A DNA stretch of 64,000 nucleotides from Adhaeribacter radiodurans (GCF_014075995.1 NZ_CP055153.1:2852001-2916000); one strand, 5' to 3'; counted from the first letter of the stretch, positions 27,931 through 37,938 are shown. Made by a program: numbers and translations. Notes: generated by a model not told the origin, from the sequence alone.

Positions 27931-28330
27931 GACAAGAATTAAATAATAACTTAAAAATAAATCTAGCTAAAAATTTAAAGGAAGCAAGGAGTGCTAATGC
28001 TATAATGCAAGAAAGGAAATTAAAATTAAAGTTTTTACATCTTTCTTTAGGAGTCGTTCTCTTATCTTCCTAATAAATATGAATTCTATTCTTTTATTTT
28101 ATAGAGGACTAATTGATGATTATTAAAATGTTGGCAGGAAGTTAATCTCTATATTAAACCTTTTAGGAAGTAATTTAGCTTAACCAGAAAAATATTTGCC
28201 TTATAAGATTTAGTTTAAAAGCTTAACTATAGTATTTGTGATTATCAGCTTAATTCTTAAAAAGGACTTTATCAGGTCTAATGATTTTAATTAGATTAGC
28301 TTACTAAGCTATGTTTATCAATTTGGGTGC
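27931..28330. other. Intergenic, nothing recognised
   Basis: About 400 AT-rich bases between asnA and the tRNA terminator; no ORF or clear promoter. Confidence 0.5.
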
Positions 28331-28371
28331 AAACAAAAAAGCACTTATAAGATTAATTCTTATAAGTGCTT
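28331..28371 (-). terminator. Terminator downstream of tRNA-Thr
   Basis: A perfect 14-bp stem (AAGCACTTATAAGA at 28339-28352 with its complement at 28358-28371) and a 5-nt loop. On the minus strand it is followed by TTTTTTG, so it ends the tRNA transcript. Confidence 0.85.
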
Positions 28372-28381
28372 GATTTTGAAG

Positions 28382-28454
<73 letters not shown>

Positions 28455-28583
28455 TTTTACTAAATTATTGCTCCGTGTTTGTAAGCGGATACAAAATTAG
28501 TAACTCCAATTAATAATCCAAATCTCTTAGTTAAGTATTCGGGCAGTTTTTTTCAAATACCTGAAAATCAAAAAGAATAATTA

Positions 28584-30980
28584 TTAAGAGCGGATTGCCC
28601 GTAGTTGTTTTTTCAGCACATTCATCCGGGAAGTAGCATCTTCGATGCGTTGCTGGTATTCTTCGCGTAATTTTTCGGCGTTTTTAGACCGGGCAAAAAA
28701 TTCAATATTGGTGCGTAAGGTACTAATATCGTTTTCAAGCGTACTGATTTCTTTCCGGATGTTTTGCTCTTTCTGATATAATTTATGCGAAGCATCCGGA
28801 TGGTGACGTAGTCGGTCTAGTTGAAGTTGAAAGGCTATTTCATTTCTTCTATCGTAACTCATATCCGGAATCGTATCCAGGTATTTCTGCAACAGATCAA
28901 AAAAGCGTTCTTCTAGTTTCCCGTTTATCCGTTGGCCAGGTTCCTCAAAATTGCGCCAATCGGCGAGCAGTTGATTAAACTCTTCCAGAGAACCAGCAGT
29001 AGTAGAAGGAGTACTTAACCGAGTGGACAGTTTATCGTAAAAGGCTGATTTCTCGGAAGCAGCGCGTTCCAGTTCTGCTTCTTTTTGCTGTTGCTGATTT
29101 TGCTTGCGGTCGAAAAACTCGTTGCAAGCCGCTCTAAAACGATTCCAGATTTTGTCGGAATACTTATCTGGTACCCGGCCTATGGTTTTCCATTTTTTCT
29201 GTAACTGAATTAAACGCTCTTTAGTCTCCTCCCAATCTGTACTGTCTTTTAATGCTTCGGCTTGTTCGCATAACTCGGTTTTGTGCCGGAGATTCTGCAT
29301 TTTTTGTTCGTCGAGCTGTTTAAAGAAAGCATTCTTGTGCTGGTAAAAAGCTTTGTAGCAGCTCCAGAAACGGCGGTTTACATCATCGGCATTTTCTTTG
29401 GGTACCAACCCTATACTATCCCACTGATCTTTTATCTTCTGGATTTCATCGGTTTTATCGCGCCAATCATTAATGCGGTCTGAGTTAAAGGTTTGGTAAG
29501 GAGCTACAATTTCGAGTACGTTTAATTTGCGCTGCAAATTTTCCTGTTCCTGCGCTTTCCGAACGTTTAAATATTCTTTCTTACGTTCGTGAATCCTTTC
29601 TGAAGCTTGAATAAAACGCTCCCAAATACCATCGCGCGCCTCATTAGGTACCGGACCAATGTTTTTCCATTCTTCGTGTAAATGTCGTAATTCCTGTAAG
29701 GAAGCATTAATAGAAGGGTTGGCCAATAAAGCTTCTGCCCGCTCGCACAACTGTATTTTTTGTTGTAAATTTTTCTTGCGGTCGAGTTCTTTCAGCTCAA
29801 AGAAAATGCTGCGGTTGTTGTAAAATTTATCTAATAAAGCGTGGTACGAATTCCAAAGCTGTTGGGCATCAGAAGTTGGCACCGCTCCTATGGCTTTCCA
29901 TTCGCTTTGGATAGTCTTGAGTTTGTCGGCACTATTTTTTGTTTCTGCTGCCTCTACTAAAGCCCGCAATTGTTCGAGTAATTCGTTTTTGCGCTTTAAA
30001 TTCTTTTCTTTCTGCTCTTCTTCGTTTTTCAGCTCGCGGTTGCGGTTTTCCCTGAATTGCTGAAACCCACGTTCAATTTCCTGATTTTCAGAACTGTTGT
30101 TAAAAGCAAAATCTCCGGCATCTCCCCCATCGGCCACAAACTTCTCTAAAGCATCGTGTTTCTCAGTGGCTACCCGCAACTCATACTGCCGGTACATCTC
30201 AAAAATTTGCCGGGCATTTTTCCTTGGGTCAGATGTTTTATAAGCTTTTAGCAGTTGCTTTTTTAATTCGGGTGCCGGTAAGGTACTATAATCAATTTCC
30301 GGAATATAATCGTCGGAATGCGCTTCATCGGGGTGCTCCACCGAATCATGCTCTATAATGCCCGCCTCCGGATTAACGTTTTCTGTTTGTACGGGGGCGG
30401 CCTCCTGGGTTGGAATTACCCCGGCGGTACTCATAGCTGATGAACTAGCAGCATCCTCATTTATGGCAGCAGGTGCCGCATTGGCTCCTGCATCTGCATC
30501 AGAAGATTCTACGGCATCCGAAATTGTTTCGCTAAATGGCTCATCCGGCGCAATGTCGTTGCTGCTGCTTAAATCCCCTTCAAAACCTGATACTTCGTCG
30601 GCCTGGTTTACCACGCTGCTTTCAATAGGTGGCACTTCAAAGCTGACGGAACCTGTTGGTTTTTCCGCCTGAACAGGTTCCTGGGCAGGAGTACTAACCT
30701 CCGAACTTTCGGTAGAATTTACTAAATCAGTTACTCCAGTTGTTGTTGCGGAACTATCGGCAGTATTTTCTTTCACTATTTCCGATTGCGGCTCCGGCAT
30801 AGGATCTACCAGATCCGGATTTGGGGTACCGCCTACCGATTGAGGTATTGTTTTATCGCGGGCATTTAATTCGGCTAATCTTCTCTCTAAAATCTCCTGC
30901 GGATTACCACCATCTGAACGAGGATTGGATTGAATGTTATCGTTACCGGAGGATGGACTATTTTTCTCGTTTTCTAACAT
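28584..30980 (-). CDS. DUF349 repeat protein
   Basis: 798 residues. Residues 1-240 are acidic, Ser/Pro/Thr-rich and low complexity. Residues ~240-680 hold at least four DUF349 units, each with the W-K-x-I-G-x-V-P signature (EWKAIGAVP, EWKNIGPVP, QWDSIGLVP, KWKTIGRVP) followed by a charged helix ending in an F-F or F-Y-basic cluster; a fifth is degenerate (LADWRNFEEPGQ). The C-terminus is coiled coil. Soluble, large, widespread in Bacteroidota with no established function. It lies 32 bp downstream of the AlgH-family gene and is probably co-transcribed with it. Confidence 0.9.
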   Translation of the reverse strand: MLENEKNSPSSGNDNIQSNPRSDGGNPQEILERRLAELNARDKTIPQSVGGTPNPDLVDPMPEPQSEIVKENTADSSATTTGVTDLVNSTESSEVSTPAQEPVQAEKPTGSVSFEVPPIESSVVNQADEVSGFEGDLSSSNDIAPDEPFSETISDAVESSDADAGANAAPAAINEDAASSSAMSTAGVIPTQEAAPVQTENVNPEAGIIEHDSVEHPDEAHSDDYIPEIDYSTLPAPELKKQLLKAYKTSDPRKNARQIFEMYRQYELRVATEKHDALEKFVADGGDAGDFAFNNSSENQEIERGFQQFRENRNRELKNEEEQKEKNLKRKNELLEQLRALVEAAETKNSADKLKTIQSEWKAIGAVPTSDAQQLWNSYHALLDKFYNNRSIFFELKELDRKKNLQQKIQLCERAEALLANPSINASLQELRHLHEEWKNIGPVPNEARDGIWERFIQASERIHERKKEYLNVRKAQEQENLQRKLNVLEIVAPYQTFNSDRINDWRDKTDEIQKIKDQWDSIGLVPKENADDVNRRFWSCYKAFYQHKNAFFKQLDEQKMQNLRHKTELCEQAEALKDSTDWEETKERLIQLQKKWKTIGRVPDKYSDKIWNRFRAACNEFFDRKQNQQQQKEAELERAASEKSAFYDKLSTRLSTPSTTAGSLEEFNQLLADWRNFEEPGQRINGKLEERFFDLLQKYLDTIPDMSYDRRNEIAFQLQLDRLRHHPDASHKLYQKEQNIRKEISTLENDISTLRTNIEFFARSKNAEKLREEYQQRIEDATSRMNVLKKQLRAIRS

Positions 30981-31012
30981 GCTATCTATGCTTATTTACA
31001 AAGCCGATTGGT

Positions 31013-31564
31013 TTAATTTAAACTTGGATCAATGGGGTAATTCGACAATATTTTGTATTTACCACCCATTTCTTTTAATATATCGCGCCAGAGTGAATCG
31101 GTATTTAAGTTAAATAATTTATCAGTTGCTGAATTATTCACAATCCACACGTTATTTTTTATTTCATCGTTTAATTGACCGGCTGTCCACCCGGAATAAC
31201 CGAGAAAGAACCGGATATCATCCGTATCTATGCTGCCATTACTTAATAAATATTTAAGCTGTTCAAAATCTCCGCCCCAAAAAACGTTTGATCCTAAAGT
31301 TATCGATTCATTTAATAACGAAATCTGATGGATGTAATGCAATGTATTATGCTCCATTGGACCACCTATATGTAATTCCATATCAAAGTTAAGCTGTTCT
31401 AATTCGGGAACATCACTTAGTCTTAGATCCGTTTTACGGTTCAGAACCAGCCCAAAAGATCCTTCTTCGTCGTGTTTGCAAACCAATACTACGGTACGCT
31501 CAAAATTAGGGTCGCCTAAAAAAGGCTCAGAAATAAGAATACTGCCACTTTTAACTTTCGTCAT
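31013..31564 (-). CDS. YqgE/AlgH family protein
   Basis: 183 residues, soluble. Landmarks of the DUF179/AlgH family are GSILISEPFLGDPNFERTVV, LVCKHDEEGSFGLVLNRKT, ELHIGGPMEHNTLHYIH and FLGYSGWTAGQLNDEI. The biochemical role of the family is unsettled. It is upstream of the DUF349 gene on the same strand. Confidence 0.93.
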   Translation of the reverse strand: MTKVKSGSILISEPFLGDPNFERTVVLVCKHDEEGSFGLVLNRKTDLRLSDVPELEQLNFDMELHIGGPMEHNTLHYIHQISLLNESITLGSNVFWGGDFEQLKYLLSNGSIDTDDIRFFLGYSGWTAGQLNDEIKNNVWIVNNSATDKLFNLNTDSLWRDILKEMGGKYKILSNYPIDPSLN

Positions 31565-31852
31565 AATTCAAATTAGCTTCGGAAGACTATTGTTTTAAAA
31601 GGTCATGAATTAACCTTTCGCTTTACGCTATTTTGAGGTTAATAGTAGCAGTAATTTGAAAAATAATCTACTTTGTACGAATTATTTTCTCAAATTTGGA
31701 CAGTTCTGGCGTTAAATACTTAAATCAATCCGTTTACCATTAGAAAGAATTAAGATTTTAGGGTGCAAAATACTAAAATTTTCGGAGTAATGCGATATAA
31801 TTTAGAAAAATTAGCATTTTAAGCTTGATAAAATATGAATATTATAATATAT

Positions 31853-32509
31853 ATGAGTTTAACTGTTGACCTTGCCAGTATCCGGAAGAACTATTCTTTG
31901 CAACAATTAAATGAAAATAGTGTTGCTGCTGATCCTTTCCAACAGTTTAATGTTTGGTTACAAGAGGCTATTCAGGCAGCCTTACCCGAACCTACAGCTA
32001 TGGTTCTCGCCACGGCAAACCAGGCAGGTATTCCATCTGCACGGGTTGTTTTACTCAAAAAAGTAAATCCGGAAGGATTTCTCTTTTTTACGAACTATCT
32101 CAGCCACAAAGGGCAAGACATGGCTCTTAACCCAGCGGTGGCACTTACTTTTTTCTGGCCCGAGTTAGAACGCCAGGTACGGATGGAAGGTACCGTAGAA
32201 AAAGTAACCGAATCTGAATCAGATGAATATTTCTGGAGCCGGCCACTTGGCAGCCAGGTAGGTGCCTGGGCTTCGCCGCAAAGTAAACAAGTAACCAGCC
32301 GGCAAGAACTGGAAGAGGCAAACCAACTCTACACAGATAAGTTCGCGGGTTTAACCCAAATACCGCGCCCCGAACATTGGGGAGGGTATCTGGTGCGGAC
32401 ACATTTAATAGAGTTTTGGCAAGGTCGCCCGAACCGCTTGCACGATCGTATTGTGTATACCCAGGAATCAGCAAACGCTGAATGGCAAATTTCGCGGCTG
32501 GCTCCTTAA
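31853..32509 (+). CDS. pdxH: Pyridoxamine 5'-phosphate oxidase
   Basis: 218 residues from ATG 31853; an in-frame ATG at 31835 would add six hydrophobic residues without family support. It oxidises PNP/PMP to PLP with FMN, the last step of vitamin B6 biosynthesis and salvage. FMN-binding landmarks are SARVVLLKKV, FLFFTNYLSHKGQD, ERQVRMEGTVEKV and LGSQVGAWASPQS; the C-terminal end WQGRPNRLHDR and WQISRLAP is intact. Cytoplasmic dimer. A likely operon with the DUF1015 gene (59 bp) and maf. Confidence 0.95.
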   Translation: MSLTVDLASIRKNYSLQQLNENSVAADPFQQFNVWLQEAIQAALPEPTAMVLATANQAGIPSARVVLLKKVNPEGFLFFTNYLSHKGQDMALNPAVALTFFWPELERQVRMEGTVEKVTESESDEYFWSRPLGSQVGAWASPQSKQVTSRQELEEANQLYTDKFAGLTQIPRPEHWGGYLVRTHLIEFWQGRPNRLHDRIVYTQESANAEWQISRLAP

Positions 32510-32568
32510 TTATAAATCTTCCTTAGTACCAGAATTATTTATAGCTGTTTTTATTTAAATTTTTCACT

Positions 32569-33867
32569 TTGGCCGAAATTATTCCTTTACGGGGCTGGCG
32601 TTATAACCAGGATCTAAGCAATTCTATTCAGGATTTAACCTCCCCCCTATTCGATGTTGTTTCTTTAAAACAACGGGAAGCGCTTTACCAGAATCCATAT
32701 AATAGTATTCACTTATCGGTACCCCAAGGCGCTTTTCCGGCTAAAGAAGCGGCCGAACTGCTGCAAACCTGGAAAACCGATGGCATTCTGAAACAAGATT
32801 ACTTACCGGGAATTTACGTTTACTACCAGTATTTCAGGTTACCCGATTCTGATCAGGAATATTGCCGCAAAGGATTTATGTGCCACATGAAAGCCTACGA
32901 TTGGAACGATCAGGTATTATTGCGCCACGAAAACACCATTCCGGCTTCGGTAAACGATCGCATTGAATTATTAACTGCCACCCAGCTTCAGGCTAGTCCT
33001 ACGCATGGCTTGTACACCGATCCGGATTTTACGCTGGAAAAGTACATGGATGAGAGCATTCAGGCGCCTTTGCACGAATCCGAAGATTACCAGGGGGTAC
33101 GCGATGTAGTAGCCGTTATTCAGGATGCGGCCATTATACAAGAGTTTGTTCGGGTGTTAAAAGATAAGCAAGTGCTATTAGCCGATGGCCATCATCGTTA
33201 CGAAAGCTCTTTGCAATACCGGAAAACCTGCATGGCTTCCAATCCTGAGCACACTGGTAACGAGGCCTATAATTACCATTTTATTTACCTAACCAACACC
33301 GAAGCGCACGATTTACGCATTTTACCTACCCACCGGTTGTTGTTGCATTTGCCATTTACGAACGAAAAATTTTTAGCTCAATTAGATTTATTTTTTACTT
33401 TAATTCCACTGGCTGACCCCTATGATTTAAACGAAATTATTGCCGGGAAGAAATGGGCATTTGGCATGTACCTGCGGGGCAAGCCTTATAAAATCCGTCT
33501 AAAACCTGAGGTGCACGAGCAAATTAGTTGGCCCTTACCTTCCGTGGTAAAGGACCTGGATTTAACCGTTCTGCATTTTTTTGTTTTGGAAAAAATTTTA
33601 GGCATACAGCAGGAAGCGCAGCGAACCAGCGACCAGATTCAGTATATCCGTAATTTTGCCGAATGTTTGAGCCGGGTAGATCATCAAGAAGCTGAAGTGG
33701 CCTTTATTACCAACGGCGTTACCATTGACCAGGTAAAAAACGTATGTTACAGCGGAGCGCTTATGCCTCAGAAATCGACTTTTTTTTATCCGAAGGTAAT
33801 TAGTGGATTTGTTTTTAGCTCAATTAAAGAAAATGAATTTCTCCTCGAAGTTAGTCCTTGCCTCTAA
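32569..33867 (+). CDS. DUF1015 family protein
   Basis: 432 residues from a TTG start at 32569; the conserved family N-terminus (AEIIPLRGWRYNQDL) immediately follows it, which decides the start. Other landmarks are YNSIHLSVPQ, LADGHHRYESSLQYR and YIRNFAECLSRVDHQEAEVA FITN. The family is widespread, has a kinase-like SerK relative in archaea, and is not characterised in Bacteroidota. It lies between pdxH and maf on the same strand and overlaps maf by 35 bp. Confidence 0.9.
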   Translation: MAEIIPLRGWRYNQDLSNSIQDLTSPLFDVVSLKQREALYQNPYNSIHLSVPQGAFPAKEAAELLQTWKTDGILKQDYLPGIYVYYQYFRLPDSDQEYCRKGFMCHMKAYDWNDQVLLRHENTIPASVNDRIELLTATQLQASPTHGLYTDPDFTLEKYMDESIQAPLHESEDYQGVRDVVAVIQDAAIIQEFVRVLKDKQVLLADGHHRYESSLQYRKTCMASNPEHTGNEAYNYHFIYLTNTEAHDLRILPTHRLLLHLPFTNEKFLAQLDLFFTLIPLADPYDLNEIIAGKKWAFGMYLRGKPYKIRLKPEVHEQISWPLPSVVKDLDLTVLHFFVLEKILGIQQEAQRTSDQIQYIRNFAECLSRVDHQEAEVAFITNGVTIDQVKNVCYSGALMPQKSTFFYPKVISGFVFSSIKENEFLLEVSPCL

Positions 33868-34435
33868 TTCTCCGCGTCGGCAAGAACTTTTAGCAAAGCT
33901 TGGTTTAAATTTCACCATACGAGTTAAGGAAGTGGATGAATCTTTTCCGGCAAACTTACATCGCCACGAAATAGCTGAGTATTTAGCTAGTAAGAAAGCC
34001 GAAGCTTACCGGGAAGATTTAGCAGAAAAAGAAATTCTACTAACGGCAGATACCATTGTTTGCCTCGAAGATCAGGTTTTAAACAAGCCCGCTGATTTTG
34101 CCGAAGCTCGAACCATGCTCCAATCTCTTTCGGGGAAAGCGCACGAGGTTATAACGGGCGTTTGTTTATTAGCCCAGCAACATAAAATTATTTTACACGA
34201 TGTAACCTGGGTTTATTTTAAAAGTTTAAGCGAAGAAGAGATTAACTGGTACCTGGAAACTTACCAACCTTTCGATAAGGCGGGCGCATACGGGGCTCAG
34301 GATTGGATTGGAATGGTAGCCATTCATCGGCTGGAAGGTTCTTTTTATAATGTAATGGGCTTACCGGTACATAAAGTTTACGAGGCACTGCAAACATTAG
34401 AATCGCAGATTCACCCGGATTCCACGAATTATTAA
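33833..34435 (+). CDS. maf: Maf family nucleotide pyrophosphatase
   Basis: 200 residues from ATG 33833, overlapping the DUF1015 gene; an upstream GTG at 33803 is less likely. It has the Maf signature SNSPRRQELLAKLGL, then KKAEAYRE, LTADTIVCLEDQVLNKPADF, and the GAYGAQDWIGMVAIHRLEGSF end. Maf enzymes hydrolyse non-canonical or modified nucleoside triphosphates (dTTP/UTP or m7GTP subgroups). Third gene of the pdxH-DUF1015-maf operon. Confidence 0.94.
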   Translation: MNFSSKLVLASNSPRRQELLAKLGLNFTIRVKEVDESFPANLHRHEIAEYLASKKAEAYREDLAEKEILLTADTIVCLEDQVLNKPADFAEARTMLQSLSGKAHEVITGVCLLAQQHKIILHDVTWVYFKSLSEEEINWYLETYQPFDKAGAYGAQDWIGMVAIHRLEGSFYNVMGLPVHKVYEALQTLESQIHPDSTNY

Positions 34436-34715
34436 ATCTCAGATTTTGCGGATTATTTTAACTGAACAGTTAATTTTGTAATTTTCTTTTTACTAAATCA
34501 TTACTTAGCGTTAATTTACTTCTACAACTTACTAACTAAATTGGAAAATATAGTGGCTAACCTGAATCGAACCATCCTATTCAAAGTAGTCCAGCAACAA
34601 GGCTCTTAAAGTTAGCCATGTAATCCATGAAATCCATTTTAACCCGTGATCAGGAATTTAAAATAATTAATTTTACTAAATTTTAACTTTAAGATAAATT
34701 ACTTAAAAATAAACT

Positions 34716-35687
34716 ATGGAATACAGAAGATTTGGCCGCACCAACTGGCAAGTAAGTGAAATGGGTTATGGCATGTGGGGATTGGCTGGTTGGACCGGCT
34801 CGGACGATGATGAATCGAATCAGTCGCTGGACTTATCCGTGGAACAAGGCTGTAATTTTTTTGATACTGCCTGGGGTTATGGTTCCGGTCGCAGCGAGCA
34901 GATATTAGGCAACTTACAAAAACGCCATTCCGATAAAAAATTATACCTGGCTACTAAAATTCCCCCGAAAAACTTTCAATGGCCTTCTACTCGCGAATCG
35001 AAATTGGAAGATTGTTTTCCTTACGATCATATTATTGAATACACGGAGAAAAGCCTGAAAAACTTAAATGTGGAAACAATTGACCTGCAACAATTCCACG
35101 TTTGGGAAGATGCCTGGGCCACTGATGAACGTTGGCAGCGAGCCGTTGAAGATTTGAAAAAGGCCGGTAAAATTCAGGCAATGGGAGTAAGTGTTAACCG
35201 TTGGGAACCCAATAATGTGCTGAACACCCTACAGACTGGTTTAATTGAGGCCGTTCAGGTAATTTATAATATTTTCGACCAGGCTCCCGAAGATGAATTG
35301 TTTCCGCTTTGCGAAAAACTGGATGTGGGTATCATTGCCCGGGTTCCTTTCGACGAAGGTACTTTAACCGGTACTTTTACGAAAGAAACAACCTTCCCTA
35401 AAGATGATTGGCGCAGCACCTACTTTGTACCAGAAAATTTAAATTCCAGCGTAGAACACGCCGATGCTTTAAAACCACTACTTCCGGCCGGTATGACCAT
35501 GCCCGAAATGGCTTTACGTTTTATTCTGAGTAATCCGCAGGTAGGTACTGTTATACCCGGTATGCGCAAAGTAAGTCACGCCAAAGCCAACTTAAAAGCC
35601 AGCGATGGCAAAGGTTTATCGCAACAACTGTTGCAGCAATTAAAACAACACCGCTGGGACCGCGAACCTACCGCTTGGTCGCAATAA
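34716..35687 (+). CDS. Aldo/keto reductase
   Basis: 323 residues. Tetrad Asp50 and Tyr55 (FFDTAWGYG), Lys81 (YLATKIPP) and His128 (LQQFHVW); the C-terminal VGTVIPGMRKVSHAKANL binds the cofactor. It is a different subgroup from the pair at 11.8-13.7 kb (long NIFDQAPEDELFPLCEKLDV insertion typical of this class). Monocistronic, followed by an imperfect inverted-repeat element. Substrate unknown. Confidence 0.92.
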   Translation: MEYRRFGRTNWQVSEMGYGMWGLAGWTGSDDDESNQSLDLSVEQGCNFFDTAWGYGSGRSEQILGNLQKRHSDKKLYLATKIPPKNFQWPSTRESKLEDCFPYDHIIEYTEKSLKNLNVETIDLQQFHVWEDAWATDERWQRAVEDLKKAGKIQAMGVSVNRWEPNNVLNTLQTGLIEAVQVIYNIFDQAPEDELFPLCEKLDVGIIARVPFDEGTLTGTFTKETTFPKDDWRSTYFVPENLNSSVEHADALKPLLPAGMTMPEMALRFILSNPQVGTVIPGMRKVSHAKANLKASDGKGLSQQLLQQLKQHRWDREPTAWSQ

Positions 35688-35689
35688 TT

Positions 35690-35877
35690 AGTTGAAAGGT
35701 TGGAAGGTTGTAAAGTTTAAGGCTAGAAAGTTTATTAATTTAAAACTCTCTTGAATAAGTTTTTAAGGTTTTTAAGTCGAATTTCAATTATTCTTCTTCT
35801 AATAAGATTCATTGTAAGCCTTAAAACCTTTCAACTTTATAACTTTTCAACCTTCCAACTAAAATAACCTTTCAACT
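35690..35877. repeat. Imperfect inverted-repeat element
   Basis: GTTGAAAGGTTGGAAGGTTG at the left is matched at the right by CAACCTTCCAAC and AACCTTTCAAC, with TTAAGGC/GCCTTAA further in. The arms are built from repeated GGTTG-type units, so several pairings are possible. It fills the gap between convergent genes and could serve as a terminator or be a mobile-element relic. Confidence 0.6.
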
Positions 35878-35954
35878 ATCTCAGTATCGATCCTATTAGA
35901 TGGTGCTTTGCTTAAAATTTGACTTCTGATAGGGATGGATAGGGTACTATGAAA

Positions 35955-36740
35955 TTATTCGTTTAAATTCCAGTTGTAATCGAGGGTAGAAACCCGAGCA
36001 TCTGGATTGATTTTTACTTGTGAGTATTTATTTAAAAATTCAATCAAAGATTCACGCTGGGTAAAGTCACCTTTAAACCAACTGAAAATTTTAGAAATCT
36101 GAATTCGGTTGGATTGAATTTGGTTTCGGCTGGGATCGTTTATAAATATTCGGGCCTGGTTGTTTAACTGTTGTTCTAAATTTGCGGCTGTATACGCTTC
36201 GTTTAGTAAGGTGGGGCAAGAGACGGAAGCACAAACAATAGCAAAATGAATGCGCGGCTCGTTAAATTCTTTACGCAAAACACTATGTTCTATATGGTTT
36301 AAATCTATCCAGGTTTGACCTATTCGAATAAACTTCTTGTCCCAGGGAGTATTCACAAAAGGAATTTTAATTTTACTGCCAATATCTTTAATGCTTTTTA
36401 CCGGGTAATTCCGTAATATTAACTGCAGCGTGAACCCGTTGTAAGCGTTTATCCAATATGCTAATTGCTCGGCCCGGCTCCAGGTTTCAGCGGGTGGATT
36501 ATTGCTTAGGCTTTCTAAGTAATGGTTTAAGGCCGTACTATCTTTTAAAAAATCTTTATAATTTACCTTTCCTTGCGTTGAAACATACTTTTGCAACAAA
36601 ACGCTGTAAGCATCATGCGAAACTGCTTGCCCTGGTTTTTGGTCAGAATACAAATCTTTCGAGGTAGAGTTGCTTTCTGACGAGCAGCGGATAAAAAGAA
36701 CATGGGTGGCAAATAAAAGAAAAGCTTTTCGAAAATTCAT
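35955..36740 (-). CDS. DUF547 lipoprotein
   Basis: 261 residues. A lipoprotein signal peptide ends VLFIRC (Cys19). The DUF547 domain follows (about 60-235): YWINAYNGFTLQLILRNYPV, IKDIGSKIKIPFVNTPWDKK, LNHIEHSVLRKEF and RIHFAIVCASVSCPTL. The domain is papain-like in plan with no proven activity in bacteria. Envelope-anchored. Convergent with the aldo/keto reductase. Confidence 0.92.
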   Translation of the reverse strand: MNFRKAFLLFATHVLFIRCSSESNSTSKDLYSDQKPGQAVSHDAYSVLLQKYVSTQGKVNYKDFLKDSTALNHYLESLSNNPPAETWSRAEQLAYWINAYNGFTLQLILRNYPVKSIKDIGSKIKIPFVNTPWDKKFIRIGQTWIDLNHIEHSVLRKEFNEPRIHFAIVCASVSCPTLLNEAYTAANLEQQLNNQARIFINDPSRNQIQSNRIQISKIFSWFKGDFTQRESLIEFLNKYSQVKINPDARVSTLDYNWNLNE

Positions 36741-37045
36741 TTGTTTCGGGAATGCAAATAAAAGGTAGTAAATACCAGATTTTTAAAGTAAGGTTTATTG
36801 TTTAAGCCTCATTCTTCGGCTGCATTTAATATTAGCTAAGTTTTATTTATAATAAAGGAATATTGATAAAATATTTAATTTATTACAAAAATACTGGTAC
36901 CTTTTTGCCCTACTTTAATTGTATATAATAAGTAAATTTTAATAAGCCAGACAAAGCGTACTTTTAGTAAAACTTACTTTTTTAAATTAGAAGTTAATCG
37001 TTTAAGAATTCGGTTTAACACGCTCCTTTTAGCCATTTATATATT
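36741..37045. other. Intergenic, nothing recognised
   Basis: About 300 AT-rich bases between the divergent DUF547 and DUF6503-like genes. No exact promoter match was found on either strand. Confidence 0.45.
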
Positions 37046-37852
37046 ATGAAACAGAGAACTACTTTTTTAAATTTAGTACTACTAATTGCCTGCCTTTCCT
37101 TTCAGATGTGCCAGAAGGCAGAGCAGAAACAAACCGGTAATCCCCCAATGGATGGCTTTAACCTGGCGGGTTCCGACCCTAAAGCAATTCAAATTGCCGA
37201 TTCGGTTATGGCTGCGCAAGGCGGACGTCAGAATTGGGATGCGACACACTACATTGCCTGGAATTTTTTTGGAGCTCGTAAGTTAATCTGGGATAAGTAC
37301 ACCGGCAACGTGCGCATTGAAAATTTAAAAGATAGCACGAAAACGTTGGTGAATATTAATACCGGCAAAGGTAAAGTGTTTAAGAATGGCACGGAAGTAA
37401 CCCAACCCGATTCGCTGGCTAAATACCTGAAAGAAGGGAAAGAAGCCTGGATAAATGATTCGTACTGGCTTGTAATGCCTTTTAAGTTAAAAGATTCCGG
37501 AGTTACCCTTAAATACGTAGGCGAAGATACTGTTTCGGCCGGACGGCAAGCCGATGTTTTGCAGCTTACTTTCCAGAATGTGGGTGTAACACCCGATAAT
37601 AAATACTTGGTTTACGTAGATAAAGCTTCTCACCTGGTAGCCAAATGGGCACATTATAGAAATGTTAACGATTCTGCCGCTGCATTCGTTATGCCTTGGC
37701 AAGATTATCAAACGCATGGCCACATTAAATTGTCTGGCGATCGGGGTAAAGCCAAACTTACCGACATTCAGGTTTTCGACGAACTACCCGAAACAGTATT
37801 TACTTCTTTTGACCCAGTCACTCTCCCACAAAATCAGCAAGCCAAATCATAA
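37046..37852 (+). CDS. Lipoprotein, DUF6503-like
   Basis: 268 residues. A lipoprotein signal peptide ends SFQMC (Cys22). The mature part begins with a helix (AIQIADSVMAAQGGRQNWDA) and continues with many short strands (HYIAWNFFGARKLIWDKYTG; YLVYVDKASHLVAKWAHYRN), a lipoprotein-localisation (LolA/LolB)-like beta layout. I believe this is the uncharacterised DUF6503 group of Bacteroidota; the assignment is from memory of the pattern. Monocistronic. Confidence 0.7.
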   Translation: MKQRTTFLNLVLLIACLSFQMCQKAEQKQTGNPPMDGFNLAGSDPKAIQIADSVMAAQGGRQNWDATHYIAWNFFGARKLIWDKYTGNVRIENLKDSTKTLVNINTGKGKVFKNGTEVTQPDSLAKYLKEGKEAWINDSYWLVMPFKLKDSGVTLKYVGEDTVSAGRQADVLQLTFQNVGVTPDNKYLVYVDKASHLVAKWAHYRNVNDSAAAFVMPWQDYQTHGHIKLSGDRGKAKLTDIQVFDELPETVFTSFDPVTLPQNQQAKS

Positions 37853-37889
37853 GTTAGGAGGTCAAAAGTTTTATGTTTTAAGTTGAAAG

Positions 37890-37938
37890 TTTTCTAAAAA
37901 GTCTTCCGTAATCAGGACTAAACAGGCTTTTTAGAAAA
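37890..37938. terminator. Bidirectional hairpin between convergent genes
   Basis: TTTTCTAAAAAG (37890-37901) pairs with CTTTTTAGAAAA (37927-37938), with an inner GTC/GAC pairing. It lies between the convergent DUF6503-like and TDO-family genes. The long loop makes it weaker than the other terminators here. Confidence 0.5.

Noticed and set aside
34455..34470. TTAACTG-AA-CAGTTAA palindrome after maf
   Set aside because: Short, AT-rich and without a T-run or a second copy; too weak to call an operator or terminator.
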